Shown: positions 43,234 through 53,293 of the stretch, in pieces
Position numbering within the stretch: position 1 is the first letter of the stretch
Layout: each line of letters begins with the position of its first letter
Notes under the pieces: model-generated
Seen by the model: the letters and a program-made list of their open reading frames with translations, nothing else
What the model was told of the DNA's origin: nothing
Databases searched by the model: none
Source: Pseudolabrys taiwanensis
GTDB taxonomy: Bacteria > Pseudomonadota > Alphaproteobacteria > Rhizobiales > Xanthobacteraceae
Direction of reading: 5' to 3'
Length of the DNA: 64,000 nucleotides
NCBI RefSeq assembly: GCF_003367395.1
Contig: NZ_CP031417.1
Span: forward strand, 5,529,642-5,593,641
Made by a program: the position numbers and the translations under genes

Positions 43234-43406
43234 CCACCCTCGCTTGGCGGGCTACTTTGGCCACACTTGGACCATTGCCCAAGCCATAGGCATGCTGCGC
43301 CGCGGCAAGCACGCAGGTCTCCTTGCCCCCCCGCCGGGAATTTTTCAAGTCTAAAGCCGTATCAAGCCAAACCGCTCAAAATAACGGTGGATGGCCGTGC
43401 CCCGTG

Positions 43407-44405
43407 TCAGCTCGCGGCGCTTTCGCGCTTTCCGGGCAGGCGCTTCTCCCAGGCAAGCGCGTGCGAGACGATCGTGCTGAGATCCTGGAACTGCGGGTGC
43501 CAATCGAGCGTCTTGCGGATGCGTTCGACATTCGCGACCAGCGAGGCTGGATCGCCGGGCCGGCGGCCGCCGATCTCGACCGGGAAATCGTGGCCGCAAG
43601 CACGCCGCACCGCCTCGATGACTTCCAGCACCGAGGAGCCGCGGCCGTAACCGCAATTGAAGGTCGCGCTGGAGCCGCCCCGGCGCAGATAGCCGAGCGC
43701 TGCGGAGTGCGCCTTTGCCAGATCGCTGACATGGATGTAGTCGCGGATGCAGGTGCCGTCGGGCGTCGGGTAGTCCGTGCCGAACACGGTCATCTTCGCG
43801 CGCTTGCCGAGCGCGGTCTCGCAGGCGACCTTGATGACGTGCGTTGCGGCAGGTGTCGATTGTCCGGTGCGGCCCTTGGGGTCCGCGCCGGCGACATTGA
43901 AGTAGCGCAGCACGACGAAGCGCAGATCGTGCGCCTTCGACGTGTCGTGCAGCATGATCTCCGACATCAGCTTCGATGTGCCGTAGGGCGAGATCGGTAC
44001 GGTCGGCGAATCCTCGCGCACCGGCGCGTCGGATGCGTTGCCGTAGACGGCTGCGGTGGAAGAGAAGATGAACTTGCCGACGCCGTGCTCGACGGCGGTC
44101 TGCAGCAGGTTGCAGGTGTTCATCGTGTTGTTGCGGTAATAGCCGAGCGGATCGCGCACCGAGTCGGGCACGACGATGGAGGCGGCGAAATGGATGATCG
44201 CTTCGATCTTGTGCTCGCGCAGCGTCTTGGCGACCAGCTCGCGGTCGCCGGTCGAGCCGGCCACGAAGGGCACGCTGGTCGGCAGCAGAAAGCGGAACCC
44301 TGTCGAGAGGTTGTCGAGCACGACGACCTGCTCGCCGGAGTCGACGAGTTCATGCACCATATGGCTGCCGATATAACCGGCACCGCCGGTGACCAGGATC
44401 GTCAT
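43407..44405 (-). CDS. galE: UDP-glucose 4-epimerase
   Basis: The 332-residue short-chain-dehydrogenase-fold enzyme has the NAD motif VTGGAGYIGSH (about 4-14), the catalytic Ser in FSSTAAVYG and the Tyr-x3-Lys in SPYGTSK. GalE wording includes YFNVAGADPKGRTGQ and PDGTCIRDYIHVSDLA. It interconverts UDP-glucose and UDP-galactose for envelope polysaccharide. It is a single gene, divergent from waaC; the preceding 173-base gap toward the exporter gene shows nothing recognisable. Confidence 0.95.
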   Translation of the reverse strand: MTILVTGGAGYIGSHMVHELVDSGEQVVVLDNLSTGFRFLLPTSVPFVAGSTGDRELVAKTLREHKIEAIIHFAASIVVPDSVRDPLGYYRNNTMNTCNLLQTAVEHGVGKFIFSSTAAVYGNASDAPVREDSPTVPISPYGTSKLMSEIMLHDTSKAHDLRFVVLRYFNVAGADPKGRTGQSTPAATHVIKVACETALGKRAKMTVFGTDYPTPDGTCIRDYIHVSDLAKAHSAALGYLRRGGSSATFNCGYGRGSSVLEVIEAVRRACGHDFPVEIGGRRPGDPASLVANVERIRKTLDWHPQFQDLSTIVSHALAWEKRLPGKRESAAS

Positions 44406-44564
44406 GTTAACGCCCCCTTGCTAATGTGCGCACACTCTTAGCGGTTTCGCGCGAAAGAGTGGTTAGACTCCAGCGTTAATGTGCGCTGCTCCGCCTGCCA
44501 TCGTTAATAAATCGTTATGGCGGACTTCGGGCGGTAACGATATATGTCGGTTCCGCGAGCCCTC

Positions 44565-45518
44565 ATGTCCGACGTTCTTTTCATCAAGACATCCTCCCTC
44601 GGGGATGTGATCCATCACATGCCCGCCCTGACCGATGCCCGGCGTGCTTTGCCGACGGCTCGTTTCACCTGGCTGGTCGAGGAAGCTTACGCGCCATTGG
44701 TCAGACTCCATCCGGCGGTCGACGACGTGGTGAGCGTGGCGTGGCGGCGCTGGCGTAAATCGTGGCTTGCCGGTCCGACACTGTCCGAAATCCGCACGAA
44801 CATCTGCGCGATGCGCGCCCGTCGGTACGATCTCGTTATCGACACGCAAGGTCTCGCGCGCACCGGCGTGATCGCGCGTCTCGCGCACGGACGCCGTCAC
44901 GGCTACGATCGCCAGAGCATTCGCGAGCCGCTCGCCTCGATGTTTTACGACGTGCGTCATCGTGTCAGCCGCGAGCTGCACGCCGTCGACCGCAACCGCA
45001 TCCTCACCGGTCTCGCGCTCGGCTACACGCCGCAGGGCGCGCCGGACTTCGGGCTCGACCGTGCGCGCTTCCGTCAGGCCGGCGCGCGTTACGCCGTATT
45101 CCTCCACGCGACGGCCCGTCCGGAGAAGCAGTGGTCGGCGGAAAACTGGATCGCGCTCGGCAAGGCGCTCGCGGGGCAAGGGCTCGACTTCGTGTTGCCC
45201 TGGGGCACGGATGAAGAGCGCGTGCGCAGTGAGCAGATCGCGGCGCGGCTCGATCGCGCGCGGGTGCCGCCGCGGGCGCCGCTCGACGATGTTGCGAAAC
45301 TGATCGCGGGGGCGGATCTTGTCGTCGGCGTGGATACCGGGCTTTTGCATCTCGCCGCGGCATTCGGTGTGCCGCTGGTGGCGATCTTCCTCGGCAGCGA
45401 GCCGAAGCTGACCGCGCCGGTCGGCAGCGGACCGCTCAAAGTACTAGGCGCCTATGGCGTGCCGCCATCGGCAGAAGCGGTCGAAGAGGCCGCCATGACG
45501 ATCATATCCAGAGGGTAG
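44565..45518 (+). CDS. waaC: Lipopolysaccharide heptosyltransferase I
   Basis: The 317-residue GT9 enzyme begins VLFIKTSSLGDVIHHMPALTDA and has the WaaC segment WLVEEAYAPLVRLHP and the ADP-heptose-binding region GADLVVGVDTGLLHLAAAFGVPLVAIF. It adds the first L,D-heptose to Kdo of the inner core. ATG 44565 was chosen; ATG 44544 (MSVPRAL) is in frame. Finding it with hldD, hldE, waaF and kdsD gives a nearly complete heptose core pathway. Confidence 0.93.
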   Translation: MSDVLFIKTSSLGDVIHHMPALTDARRALPTARFTWLVEEAYAPLVRLHPAVDDVVSVAWRRWRKSWLAGPTLSEIRTNICAMRARRYDLVIDTQGLARTGVIARLAHGRRHGYDRQSIREPLASMFYDVRHRVSRELHAVDRNRILTGLALGYTPQGAPDFGLDRARFRQAGARYAVFLHATARPEKQWSAENWIALGKALAGQGLDFVLPWGTDEERVRSEQIAARLDRARVPPRAPLDDVAKLIAGADLVVGVDTGLLHLAAAFGVPLVAIFLGSEPKLTAPVGSGPLKVLGAYGVPPSAEAVEEAAMTIISRG

Positions 45519-45524
45519 GGCCCC

Positions 45525-46103
45525 ATGAAGGCGACGAGGCTTGAGGCGTTCAGCGACGGCGTGCTCGCGATCATCATCACCATCATGGTGCTGGAGCTGA
45601 AGGTCCCGCACGGGGAGGATCTCGCGGCACTGCAGCCTCTGCTACCGGCGTTCCTAAGCTACGTGCTGAGCTTCGTTTATGTCGGCATCTACTGGAACAA
45701 TCATCATCACATGATGAGCATCTGCCGCCGCGTCACCGGCGGCGTGCTCTGGGCCAATCTGCATCTGTTGTTCTGGCTGTCGCTGTTGCCCTTCGCCACC
45801 GGCTGGATGGGCGAAAATCATTTCGACAAGTTGCCGACGGCAATCTACGGCGTCGTGCTGCTGATGGCGGCGATCGCGTATTCGATTCTGACCTGGACGA
45901 TCATCCGTGAGGAGGGGCGGGATTCGCTGCTGCACAAGGCGGTTGGCCGCGACGTTAAAGGCACGATCTCCGCCTTGGCCTATGCGATCGCCATTCCTCT
46001 GGCGTTCTATCTTCCGTCGGTCGCCCAGGCGATCTACGTGTGCGTGGCGTTGACGTGGCTGGTGCCCGACCGCCGTATCGAGCGCGTGCTGCCGCAGAAG
46101 TGA
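45525..46103 (+). CDS. TMEM175-family potassium channel-like membrane protein
   Basis: The 192-residue protein has the bacterial TMEM175 (DUF1211) start RLEAFSDGVLAIIITIMVLELK, whose FSDG-containing helix lines the pore, and about six helices in all, including YWNNHHHM after helix 3. Bacterial homologues form tetrameric K+-permeable channels. It follows waaC by 6 bases and may be co-transcribed, although no link to LPS is known. Confidence 0.9.
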   Translation: MKATRLEAFSDGVLAIIITIMVLELKVPHGEDLAALQPLLPAFLSYVLSFVYVGIYWNNHHHMMSICRRVTGGVLWANLHLLFWLSLLPFATGWMGENHFDKLPTAIYGVVLLMAAIAYSILTWTIIREEGRDSLLHKAVGRDVKGTISALAYAIAIPLAFYLPSVAQAIYVCVALTWLVPDRRIERVLPQK

Positions 46104-46105
46104 TC

Positions 46106-46210
46106 CGTCATCCTGAGGTGGCCGCCGTAGGCGGCCCTCGAAGGATAGCGGACATAAGCTCGCAAGCCGCCATCCTTCGAGGCTCGCTACGCTCGCACCT
46201 CGGGATGACG
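46106..46210. repeat. Palindromic intergenic repeat, class C
   Basis: The ends CGTCATCCTGAGGTG and CACCTCGGGATGACGG are complementary, with inner arms CTCGAAGGATAGCGG / CCGCCATCCTTCGAGG and a GGCCGCCGTAGGCGGCC stem. It fills the gap between convergent channel and kdsD genes. This wording is very common in Bradyrhizobium-group genomes as I recall. Confidence 0.85.
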
Positions 46211-46211
46211 G

Positions 46212-47222
46212 CTACGCCGCGCCGGCGCGCAGCAAATCGTGCACGTGAATGATGCCGACCGGGCAGCCGTCTTCCACCGCGAACAGGGCCGTCACCTTGG
46301 TGGAGTTGAGCAGCTCCAGCGTCTCGCTGATGAGCTGATCCGGATGCACGCTCTTCGGCTTGTGCGTCATCACGTCGTCGACCTTGGCGTCCAGCAGGTC
46401 GTTGCGCATGTGCCGGCGCAAGTCGCCGTCGGTGATGATGCCGACCAGTTTGCCGGCGGCGTCGGTGATGCCGACGCAGCCGAGGCCCTTGGTGGTCATG
46501 ACGATGATGGCGTTCGACATGCGCGTGCCGAGCGGCGCCAGCGGCACGGCGTCGCCCGCATGCATGAAGTCGCGCACGGTCTTGAGCAGCGCGCCGAGCT
46601 TGCCGCCCGGATGCAAGAGACCGAAGTCGACGGCGGTGAAGCCGTGGCTCTCGAGCAGCGCGATGGCGAGCGCGTCGCCGAGCGCGAGCTGCATCAGCGC
46701 CGAGGTGGTCGGCGCCAGATTGTGCGGACAGGCTTCGCGCGCTTGCGGCAGCGACAGCACGACATCGGCGTTCTTGGCCAAGGTGCTTTCCGCATTGGCC
46801 GTCATCGCGATCAGCGCGATGTTGTGGCGCCGCGAATAGTCGGTGATGTTCTTCAGTTCGGCGGTCTCGCCCGACCAGGACAGCGCGATGATCACATCAT
46901 TGGCGCCGACCATGCCGAGATCGCCGTGGCCGGCTTCCGCCGGATGCACGAAGAAGGCCGGCGTGCCGGTCGAGGCGAGCGTCGACGCGATCTTGCGGCC
47001 GACATGGCCGGATTTGCCCATACCGGTGACGATCACGCGGCCCTGCGCCGAACGGATCAGTTCGACAGCCGCCGCAAACGGGGCGCCGAGACCGTTCCGT
47101 AACGCCGACGTCAACGCATCGATGCCACTGCCTTCTGCTTCCAGCGTCCGCAAAGCGGACTCGATCGCGGCATCGGCGCGTTCGTGGCTGGTGTCGGCGG
47201 GCTTCAGTTTTCCCATACCCAT
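46212..47222 (-). CDS. kdsD: D-arabinose 5-phosphate isomerase (KpsF/GutQ family)
   Basis: The 336-residue protein has a SIS domain (VTGMGKSGHVGRKIASTL about 51-68, then HPAEAGHGDLGM with the catalytic His) and two C-terminal CBS domains (about 215-335). It converts ribulose 5-phosphate to arabinose 5-phosphate, the first step to Kdo. Two adjacent in-frame ATGs (47222 and 47216) are possible. It is followed on the same strand upstream by waaF, so Kdo and heptose genes are grouped. Confidence 0.95.
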   Translation of the reverse strand: MGMGKLKPADTSHERADAAIESALRTLEAEGSGIDALTSALRNGLGAPFAAAVELIRSAQGRVIVTGMGKSGHVGRKIASTLASTGTPAFFVHPAEAGHGDLGMVGANDVIIALSWSGETAELKNITDYSRRHNIALIAMTANAESTLAKNADVVLSLPQAREACPHNLAPTTSALMQLALGDALAIALLESHGFTAVDFGLLHPGGKLGALLKTVRDFMHAGDAVPLAPLGTRMSNAIIVMTTKGLGCVGITDAAGKLVGIITDGDLRRHMRNDLLDAKVDDVMTHKPKSVHPDQLISETLELLNSTKVTALFAVEDGCPVGIIHVHDLLRAGAA

Positions 47223-47307
47223 TACAGTTCCAATCGACTTGAGACGCTTGATAGCACGCTTGGCGCATCGCGTCAGGTTTGGCCCGCGGGCCTGTTAATT
47301 CTTCCGG

Positions 47308-48354
47308 CTACCTGGCTTGCGTGAGCGTTTGGCGCACGGCGGCGAGCACCGTATCGACCGCGACATCCGCGGTGCGGCGATGGCTGACCGCGTCGTTGCC
47401 TTCGAGCCGCGCGCGTTGGCGTGCGAGTTGGTCGCCCGGCGGCTCCAGGATGGCGGACACCGGGTTGAGCGGTTTCCAGTGCCACGGGCTGGTCGGCCCG
47501 AAGATCGCCACGGTCGGCGTGCCAATCGCCGCGGATACGTGCATCAGGCCGGAATCGTTGGTGACGGAGACGTCGGCGGCGGCGAGGGCGAGGATGGCAT
47601 TGCGCAGATCGTTGCTGGTGAGGTCGCGCACGCGGGGACCGCCGGCCGTCGCGATCGCTTGCGCGATGGCGGTCTCGCCGGGGCCGCCCAGCACCCAGAC
47701 CGAGCCGCCGTCCTCGGCGAGCGCTTTGGCCAGCGCGGCATAGTGCTCGGGCGGCCAGGCTTTGCCGGCGCCCACGGCCCCGGGGGAGAGCGTGACGATG
47801 GGCCGGGCCGCGCCGGCGAGGCCCCGGGCCGTCAGCCAGGCCTGGAGCTCGTCCGCCGGGACTTTCAGCTCCGGCAGGGGCCAGTCCGGCGGCAAAGCGG
47901 CGCCCTTCGGTAGGGCCAGCGCGCCCATCTGGTCGATCATGCGCGGCAGCTTCTTCTCGCCCTGCCGCAGGTCGTTCAGGAGGCCGATGCGGACCTCGCC
48001 CCAGAAACCGGTGCGCCGCGCAACGCCGGCCAGGAAGGGAGCCAGCGCCGCTTTCCACTTGCGCGACATCACCAGGGCCTGGCCGTAGCCGCCCTGGCGC
48101 AGCCGCCGGGCGAGGTCGAGCTGGAGCTTGAGGCCGAGCCGGCGCCGCGGCAGGTCGGCGACGATCGCGCGCCGCACGCCCGGCATGTAATCGGCCAGGG
48201 GCGCGCACAGGCTGCTGGCGACGATATCCACAGGCCGGGCGGGGTTCTGCGCTTTCAGCAGGCGCACCACCGAATGGCAGCGGACGAAATCGCCGATCCA
48301 GACGAACGGGACGATCAGGACCGGCCGCTCGGCCGTGGTTGAATTCTGGTTCAT
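47308..48354 (-). CDS. waaF: Lipopolysaccharide heptosyltransferase II-like glycosyltransferase family 9 protein
   Basis: The 348-residue GT9 protein starts with LIVPFVWIGDFVRCHSVVRLLK and carries the donor site SVTNDSGLMHVSAAIGTPTVAIFGPTSPWHW, where Asp and His contact ADP-heptose. The FGPTSPWHWKPLNP wording is typical of WaaF, which adds the second heptose. It is the first gene of the minus-strand pair with kdsD and is divergent from hldD. Confidence 0.92.
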   Translation of the reverse strand: MNQNSTTAERPVLIVPFVWIGDFVRCHSVVRLLKAQNPARPVDIVASSLCAPLADYMPGVRRAIVADLPRRRLGLKLQLDLARRLRQGGYGQALVMSRKWKAALAPFLAGVARRTGFWGEVRIGLLNDLRQGEKKLPRMIDQMGALALPKGAALPPDWPLPELKVPADELQAWLTARGLAGAARPIVTLSPGAVGAGKAWPPEHYAALAKALAEDGGSVWVLGGPGETAIAQAIATAGGPRVRDLTSNDLRNAILALAAADVSVTNDSGLMHVSAAIGTPTVAIFGPTSPWHWKPLNPVSAILEPPGDQLARQRARLEGNDAVSHRRTADVAVDTVLAAVRQTLTQAR

Positions 48355-48549
48355 TCCTTGGAGGGGCTCGCCCGGCCGGCGCCTCTGCGGACCGGCGCCC
48401 AGCGGTTAGCCCGCGTCGGGCGGGGCTGTCCAGCCGCATTTTTTGACCATATCCAACGCCAAATGCGGCCGGCTGGCCCCGATCATTTGCGCGGGCGGAC
48501 GGACTGAGGCAAAGGAGGCCGTCCTCTCAAGGGTCGGGCAGGGACTTCC

Positions 48550-49533
48550 ATGTATTTGGTCACCGGCGGGGCCGGGTTCATCGGTTCGAACGTGGTCGCC
48601 AGCCTCAACGAGAGCGGGTCGGCCGACGTTGTTGTGAACGATCTCCTTGGCGTCGGTGATGTAAAATGGCGCAACCTCGCCAAGCATCGGATCGCCGATT
48701 TCGTGCCGCCCGCCGATCTGATGCGCTGGCTCGAAGGGCGCAAGCTCGACGCCGTCATTCATCTCGGCGCCATCTCCGATACCACCGCCACCGACGGCGA
48801 TCTGGTGATGGAGAGCAATTTCAAGCTCTCGCTGCGCCTGCTCGATTGGTGCACCACGACGCGCACGCCGTTCGTCTATGCCTCGTCGGCGGCGACCTAT
48901 GGCGACGGCGATCAAGGCTTCGAGGACGATTGGTCGCCCGAGGCCCTGCAGAAGCTGCGGCCGATGAACCTCTACGGCTGGAGCAAGCACCTGTTCGATA
49001 AGGTCGTGGTCGACCGTTACGTTAGGAACGACAACCTGCCGCCGCACTGGGCCGGCCTTAAATTCTTCAACGTCTACGGCCCGAACGAGTACCATAAGGG
49101 CGGCATGGCAAGCGTGCTCGCCAAGGTGTTCGACGGCGCCAAGGCCGGCCAGCCGGTCAAACTGTTCAAGTCGCACAAGGACGGCATCGCCGACGGCGAC
49201 CAGCGCCGCGATTTCATCTATGTCGAAGACGCGGTGGCCGTGCTGCGCTGGCTTACCGACACGACCTCGGTCAACGGCATCTTCAACGTCGGCACCGGCA
49301 AGGCGGAAAGCTTCCGCGACATGATCACCGCGATGTTCAAGGCGCTCGGCCGCGCGCCGAACATCGAGTATGTCGATATGCCCGACTCCATTCGCGGCCA
49401 GTATCAGTATTTCACGCAGAGCTCGGTCGAGAACCTGCGCCGCGCCGGGTACAATGCGTCGTTCACGCCGCTCGAGACCGCCGTCGCGCGCTACGTCACC
49501 GGCTATCTCGATCAGAAAGACCGTTTCCGTTAA
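48550..49533 (+). CDS. hldD: ADP-L-glycero-D-manno-heptose 6-epimerase
   Basis: The 327-residue epimerase has the NADP motif VTGGAGFIGSNVV, the family segment HLGAISDTTATDGDLVMESN, the Tyr-x3-Lys in LYGWSKHLFD and the HldD-specific KFFNVYGPNEYHKG. It converts ADP-D,D-heptose to ADP-L,D-heptose, the donor for WaaC and WaaF. The start at 48550 follows a GGGCAGGGA element. hldE follows after a 136-base gap containing a repeat. Confidence 0.96.
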   Translation: MYLVTGGAGFIGSNVVASLNESGSADVVVNDLLGVGDVKWRNLAKHRIADFVPPADLMRWLEGRKLDAVIHLGAISDTTATDGDLVMESNFKLSLRLLDWCTTTRTPFVYASSAATYGDGDQGFEDDWSPEALQKLRPMNLYGWSKHLFDKVVVDRYVRNDNLPPHWAGLKFFNVYGPNEYHKGGMASVLAKVFDGAKAGQPVKLFKSHKDGIADGDQRRDFIYVEDAVAVLRWLTDTTSVNGIFNVGTGKAESFRDMITAMFKALGRAPNIEYVDMPDSIRGQYQYFTQSSVENLRRAGYNASFTPLETAVARYVTGYLDQKDRFR

Positions 49534-49567
49534 AAATGTCCCGTCAATTGTGCGTACCCCTGTCTCC

Positions 49568-49657
49568 GTTCGTCCCCGCGAAAGCGGCGACCCAGGGGCC
49601 ATTTATGCAGACGCGAGTAATTGTGGCTCTGGATTCCCGCTTGCGCGGGAATGAACG
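49568..49657. repeat. Palindromic intergenic repeat, class B, between hldD and hldE
   Basis: The left stem is CGTTCGTCCCCGC-GAAA-GCGGCGAC and the right stem GGATTCCCGC-TTGC-GCGGGAATGAACG, so the outer ends CGTTC / GAACG are complementary. It ends 12 bases before the hldE start codon. Confidence 0.82.
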
Positions 49658-49669
49658 GTGGATGGGCTA

Positions 49670-51142
49670 ATGTACGATTTCGATAAGCATCTTTCCGACC
49701 TGGCCGACCAGACGGTGCTCTGCATCGGCGACCTGATGCTCGACGAGTTCGTCTATGGCGAAGTCTCGCGCATCTCGCCGGAAGCGCCGACTCCGGTGAT
49801 CGCGTGCAAGCGCTCGGAGCTCATGGTCGGCGGCGCCGGCAATGTCGCGCGCAACCTCGTCTCACTCGGCACACGCTGCATCTTTGTCGGGGTCGTCGGC
49901 AATGACGAGGCCGGGCGCGCGCTCACCGAGGCGCTGACCGAGCATCCGTTGATCGAATTCGAGCTTGTGGTCGACGCCGCGCGCACGACCACCCGCAAGG
50001 TGCGTTTCGTCTCCGAGCACCATTCGACGCATCTGTTGCGTGCGGATTGGGAGAGCGCCGGCCCGATCGACACGGCGGCAGAGGATGCATTGATCGGTCA
50101 CGCAATTGCCGCGCTGCCGCGCGCGGGCGCGGTGGTGTTGTCCGACTATGCCAAGGGCGCGCTGACGCCGCGCGTCATCCGCGCCGTGATCGATGCCGCG
50201 AACATCGCCGGCAAGCCCGTGGTGGTCGATCCCAAGGGCCGCGACTACAGCATCTATCGCGGCGCCACCATTATTACGCCGAACCGGCAGGAACTGGCGG
50301 AGGCGACCCACAGCCCGGCCAAGACCGATGACGAGATCGCGATCGCTGCGGACGAACTGCGCGACGCCCTCGAAGCCGAAGCCGTCCTGGTGACGCGCAG
50401 CGAAGACGGCATGACCCTGGTCAATGACGGCGCGCCGGTGCACATCCCTGCCTATCCGGTGCGCGTCCGCGACGTCTCCGGTGCCGGCGATACGGTGGTC
50501 GCGGTCGTCTCGGCGATGTTGGCCATGGAAGCCGATTTCGAGGCGGCGATGCGGGCAGCGAACGCAGCGGCCTCGGTGGTCGTCGGCAAGCGCGGCACTG
50601 CCACTTTGAGCGTCGCCGAACTGCGCGCGCGCATCCTGCCGGCGGCCTCGCTCGCGCCGGAAGAGAAGATCGTGTTCGACTGGGCCGATCTCGACCGGCA
50701 TCTCGATCCGTGGCGCCGCAGCGGCCTGCGCATCGGCTTCACCAATGGCTGCTTCGATCTGCTCCATCCGGGCCATGTGCGCCTGTTGGCCGCTGCGCGC
50801 GCCGCCTGCGACCGCCTCGTGCTCGGCCTCAACAGCGACGCGTCGGTGACGCGCCTGAAGGGCGAGGGGCGCCCGGTGCAGCCGGCGCAGGCGCGCGCGG
50901 AGGTATTGGCCGCGCTGGAGGCGGTCGATCTGGTCGTCGTGTTCGATCAGGACACACCGCTCGATTTGATCGCGCAGGTGAAGCCGACGGTGTTGGTGAA
51001 GGGCGGCGACTACACCCGCGAGACCGTGGTCGGCCACGAACTCGTCGAGGCGCTCGGCGGCGAGGTGATCCTGGTCGACCTCGTGCCGGGGCATTCGACG
51101 ACGTCGATCGTCCAGCGCTCGCGTAATTCCAATACAGTTTAG
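49670..51142 (+). CDS. hldE: Bifunctional heptose 7-phosphate kinase / heptose 1-phosphate adenylyltransferase
   Basis: The 490-residue protein has the canonical order. An N-terminal PfkB-type kinase ([21 protein letters not shown] near 20, [11 protein letters not shown], and the catalytic SGAGDTVVA near 273) is followed by a C-terminal nucleotidyltransferase ([17 protein letters not shown] near 360). It phosphorylates D,D-heptose 7-phosphate at C1 and later activates it to ADP-heptose. ATG 49670 is preferred over GTG 49658, which overlaps the repeat. A second HldE-like gene with swapped domains lies at 62928. Confidence 0.96.
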   Translation: MYDFDKHLSDLADQTVLCIGDLMLDEFVYGEVSRISPEAPTPVIACKRSELMVGGAGNVARNLVSLGTRCIFVGVVGNDEAGRALTEALTEHPLIEFELVVDAARTTTRKVRFVSEHHSTHLLRADWESAGPIDTAAEDALIGHAIAALPRAGAVVLSDYAKGALTPRVIRAVIDAANIAGKPVVVDPKGRDYSIYRGATIITPNRQELAEATHSPAKTDDEIAIAADELRDALEAEAVLVTRSEDGMTLVNDGAPVHIPAYPVRVRDVSGAGDTVVAVVSAMLAMEADFEAAMRAANAAASVVVGKRGTATLSVAELRARILPAASLAPEEKIVFDWADLDRHLDPWRRSGLRIGFTNGCFDLLHPGHVRLLAAARAACDRLVLGLNSDASVTRLKGEGRPVQPAQARAEVLAALEAVDLVVVFDQDTPLDLIAQVKPTVLVKGGDYTRETVVGHELVEALGGEVILVDLVPGHSTTSIVQRSRNSNTV

Positions 51143-51193
51143 ATTTGATTCGCTATTCCGGCGTCGATGGGCGGCCGAGCGTATGCCTGGGCC

Positions 51194-53293
51194 TTATCTG
51201 CACAGTTGTTCCGACGAAGGCACGCTGAAGGCCGCCGGCGGTAGGCCGGCACGAAGGCGGCGCATCATTTCCAGATAAGCCGCTTCGATATTGCGTGTGA
51301 ATCGAGCCGTGTCGAATAGGGCCGTTGTGTCCCGATTCGCCTTAAGCTTTGTCCGCAAGTCCGCCAGCATAGCGGGATTTAGTGCAAGTTTCAGCGCTAA
51401 TGCTTCGTAGTCAGCTGGCGACGTGGTCACTAATTCGGGCAGGCCGACTGCATGCAAGAGGCTCGTCGCGACACGGCCCGGAAAAGTATTGCCAATGCAA
51501 GTGAGCACAGGAAGGCCTGACCATAGGGCGTCAGCTGCCGTTGTGTGCGCGTTATAGGGCCAGGTGTCCAGAAACAGGTCTGCCATCCGTTGTCGGGCGA
51601 GATGATGGGCAATTTGTTGTACCCGGTCTGCGAAGATTAGGCGACTGGAGGAGATGCCGCGCCGCTCTGCCTCGGTTCGGAGATTGTTTGCCGCTATTCC
51701 ATTGACCCCGCCCAGCCACAGAACGCTATTATCGATCGTGCGTAGGAGGCGCATCCATATGTCGAAGACGTTGGGAGTAATTTTGAAAGTATTGTTGAAA
51801 CAACAAAACACAAATGCCGAGTCCGGCAAGCCGCACTCAGATCGTGTGTGAGGGTATGCTGCTATTGGCCGTTTGTTGTCGGTCGGTAAGTAGCTATCCG
51901 GCAGCCATACGACCTCCTCGCTATACGCCCCGAATTGCTGCTCGGGAATGACGGTGTGGTCGGCGAGAATATAGTCATGGCTCGGCCCGCAAGTGCCGGG
52001 GTATCCGAGATAGTTGACCAGGATTGGTGCGGGGCGACGCTTGAGTACGTGTGGCCTTGCCCCGCTCGTGAGGCCATTGAGGTCTACTGCTATATCGATT
52101 TCCAATTTATGTAACAGTTCGGCTGCTTCAGCGTCGCTTTTGTCGCGCGCATCGATGAAGTGTTCGAATGAGCGTTTTAGGCGCCTTTGCATAGGAGAGT
52201 TGGAGTTTGGTCCAAATGAGATTGCTGTAGTCTCAAATAGATTCAGATCATGATGTTCGAAGACTCCTGCAGTCAAATACGCGACTGGATGCTCATGAAA
52301 ATCGGAAGATAAATAGGCGAGGCGAATACGATCGTGGCGATAACGCTCGCCATTCCAGACGGGCTTAAAGACAGGGTCGTCCGCCTGCCACGCGTGCACG
52401 CATTGCAATTGATCGTCGGACGAAGTTGCTAAGCTGGCGCAGACAAAAGGTGTGCAGGTGGTGCTTCCATTTCGTATCTGAGCGATAACTGCCGCCGCAT
52501 TCTGGTCCAATTGCGACCAATCGCATACAAGCATCTTGGTGTGCAGGCGGTGACCGGCAAGACTGCGCAGTTTGGGTCTCGATCTGAAGGCGATTTCGTA
52601 GTCACGTAAGGCTTCCTCGTAGTGCTTGTTCTCACTGAGGATATCTGCCCGCACAGCAAGGGCCTCAGCGTAATCCGGCATCAAGGCGAGTGCGCGATCG
52701 CAGCATGCGAGAGCTTCAGCGCTACGCTTTAGCGCAACGAGGGTCATCGCATAGCTTGTCAAGGTTTCGTGAGCCCTTGGGGCGGCTTTCAATGCATCTT
52801 CAAAGGCGTCGAGTGCGTGGGAGAGCCGACCAAGCTTGGCGAGGGCGTTACCCTTATTGTGCAAGGCGCCGGGGTGTCCGGGCGCCATCGACAGAGCCTT
52901 ATCACAGTCGATGAGGGCATCCTCGAAGCGGCGTAATTCGGTTAATGTTGCGGCTCTGTTAATTAGAATGTCGGCAGCGCCCGGATTCAGCGCAAGTGCG
53001 TGCGTGAAGTGCTCGATAGCCTCGCTCGGCCTGCCAAGCGCTTTCAAGATCGTCGCATAATTGTAGAGGCTAGCATCAGAAGGCGGCGCGAGGTTGATCA
53101 CCTTGCGCAAATAGATCTCCGCCTCTTCAAACCTGCCGAGCTGACTCAGGACGACACTGTAGAGATTTAGGCCCGGAATGCTCCGAGGTTCGAGGCGCAG
53201 GAGCTTTTGAAATTGGCGTTCGGCGTCCGCCAGATTGCCAGTCTGAAGTGATACAAGACCCTGACGTAACAGGTCGCTCGCCGCCATGCTCAT
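51194..53293 (-). CDS. TPR-repeat GT41 (O-GlcNAc transferase-like) protein
   Basis: From ATG 53293 the product is 699 residues (TTG 53344 would add 17; ATG 53287 would remove 2). About seven TPR units (residues 5-230, e.g. AERQFQKLLRLEPRSIPGLN) precede a SPINDLY/OGT-type GT41 domain with LAYLSSDFHEHPVAYL, VNYLGYPGTCGPSHDYILAD, FCCFNNTFKITPNVF and DLFLDTWPYNAHTTAADALW. It should transfer a sugar from a UDP donor to protein. Base composition is clearly more A/T-rich than both neighbours, a sign of acquisition. Its targets are unknown; some bacterial relatives modify flagellin or adhesins. Confidence 0.9.
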   Translation of the reverse strand: MSMAASDLLRQGLVSLQTGNLADAERQFQKLLRLEPRSIPGLNLYSVVLSQLGRFEEAEIYLRKVINLAPPSDASLYNYATILKALGRPSEAIEHFTHALALNPGAADILINRAATLTELRRFEDALIDCDKALSMAPGHPGALHNKGNALAKLGRLSHALDAFEDALKAAPRAHETLTSYAMTLVALKRSAEALACCDRALALMPDYAEALAVRADILSENKHYEEALRDYEIAFRSRPKLRSLAGHRLHTKMLVCDWSQLDQNAAAVIAQIRNGSTTCTPFVCASLATSSDDQLQCVHAWQADDPVFKPVWNGERYRHDRIRLAYLSSDFHEHPVAYLTAGVFEHHDLNLFETTAISFGPNSNSPMQRRLKRSFEHFIDARDKSDAEAAELLHKLEIDIAVDLNGLTSGARPHVLKRRPAPILVNYLGYPGTCGPSHDYILADHTVIPEQQFGAYSEEVVWLPDSYLPTDNKRPIAAYPHTRSECGLPDSAFVFCCFNNTFKITPNVFDIWMRLLRTIDNSVLWLGGVNGIAANNLRTEAERRGISSSRLIFADRVQQIAHHLARQRMADLFLDTWPYNAHTTAADALWSGLPVLTCIGNTFPGRVATSLLHAVGLPELVTTSPADYEALALKLALNPAMLADLRTKLKANRDTTALFDTARFTRNIEAAYLEMMRRLRAGLPPAAFSVPSSEQLCR

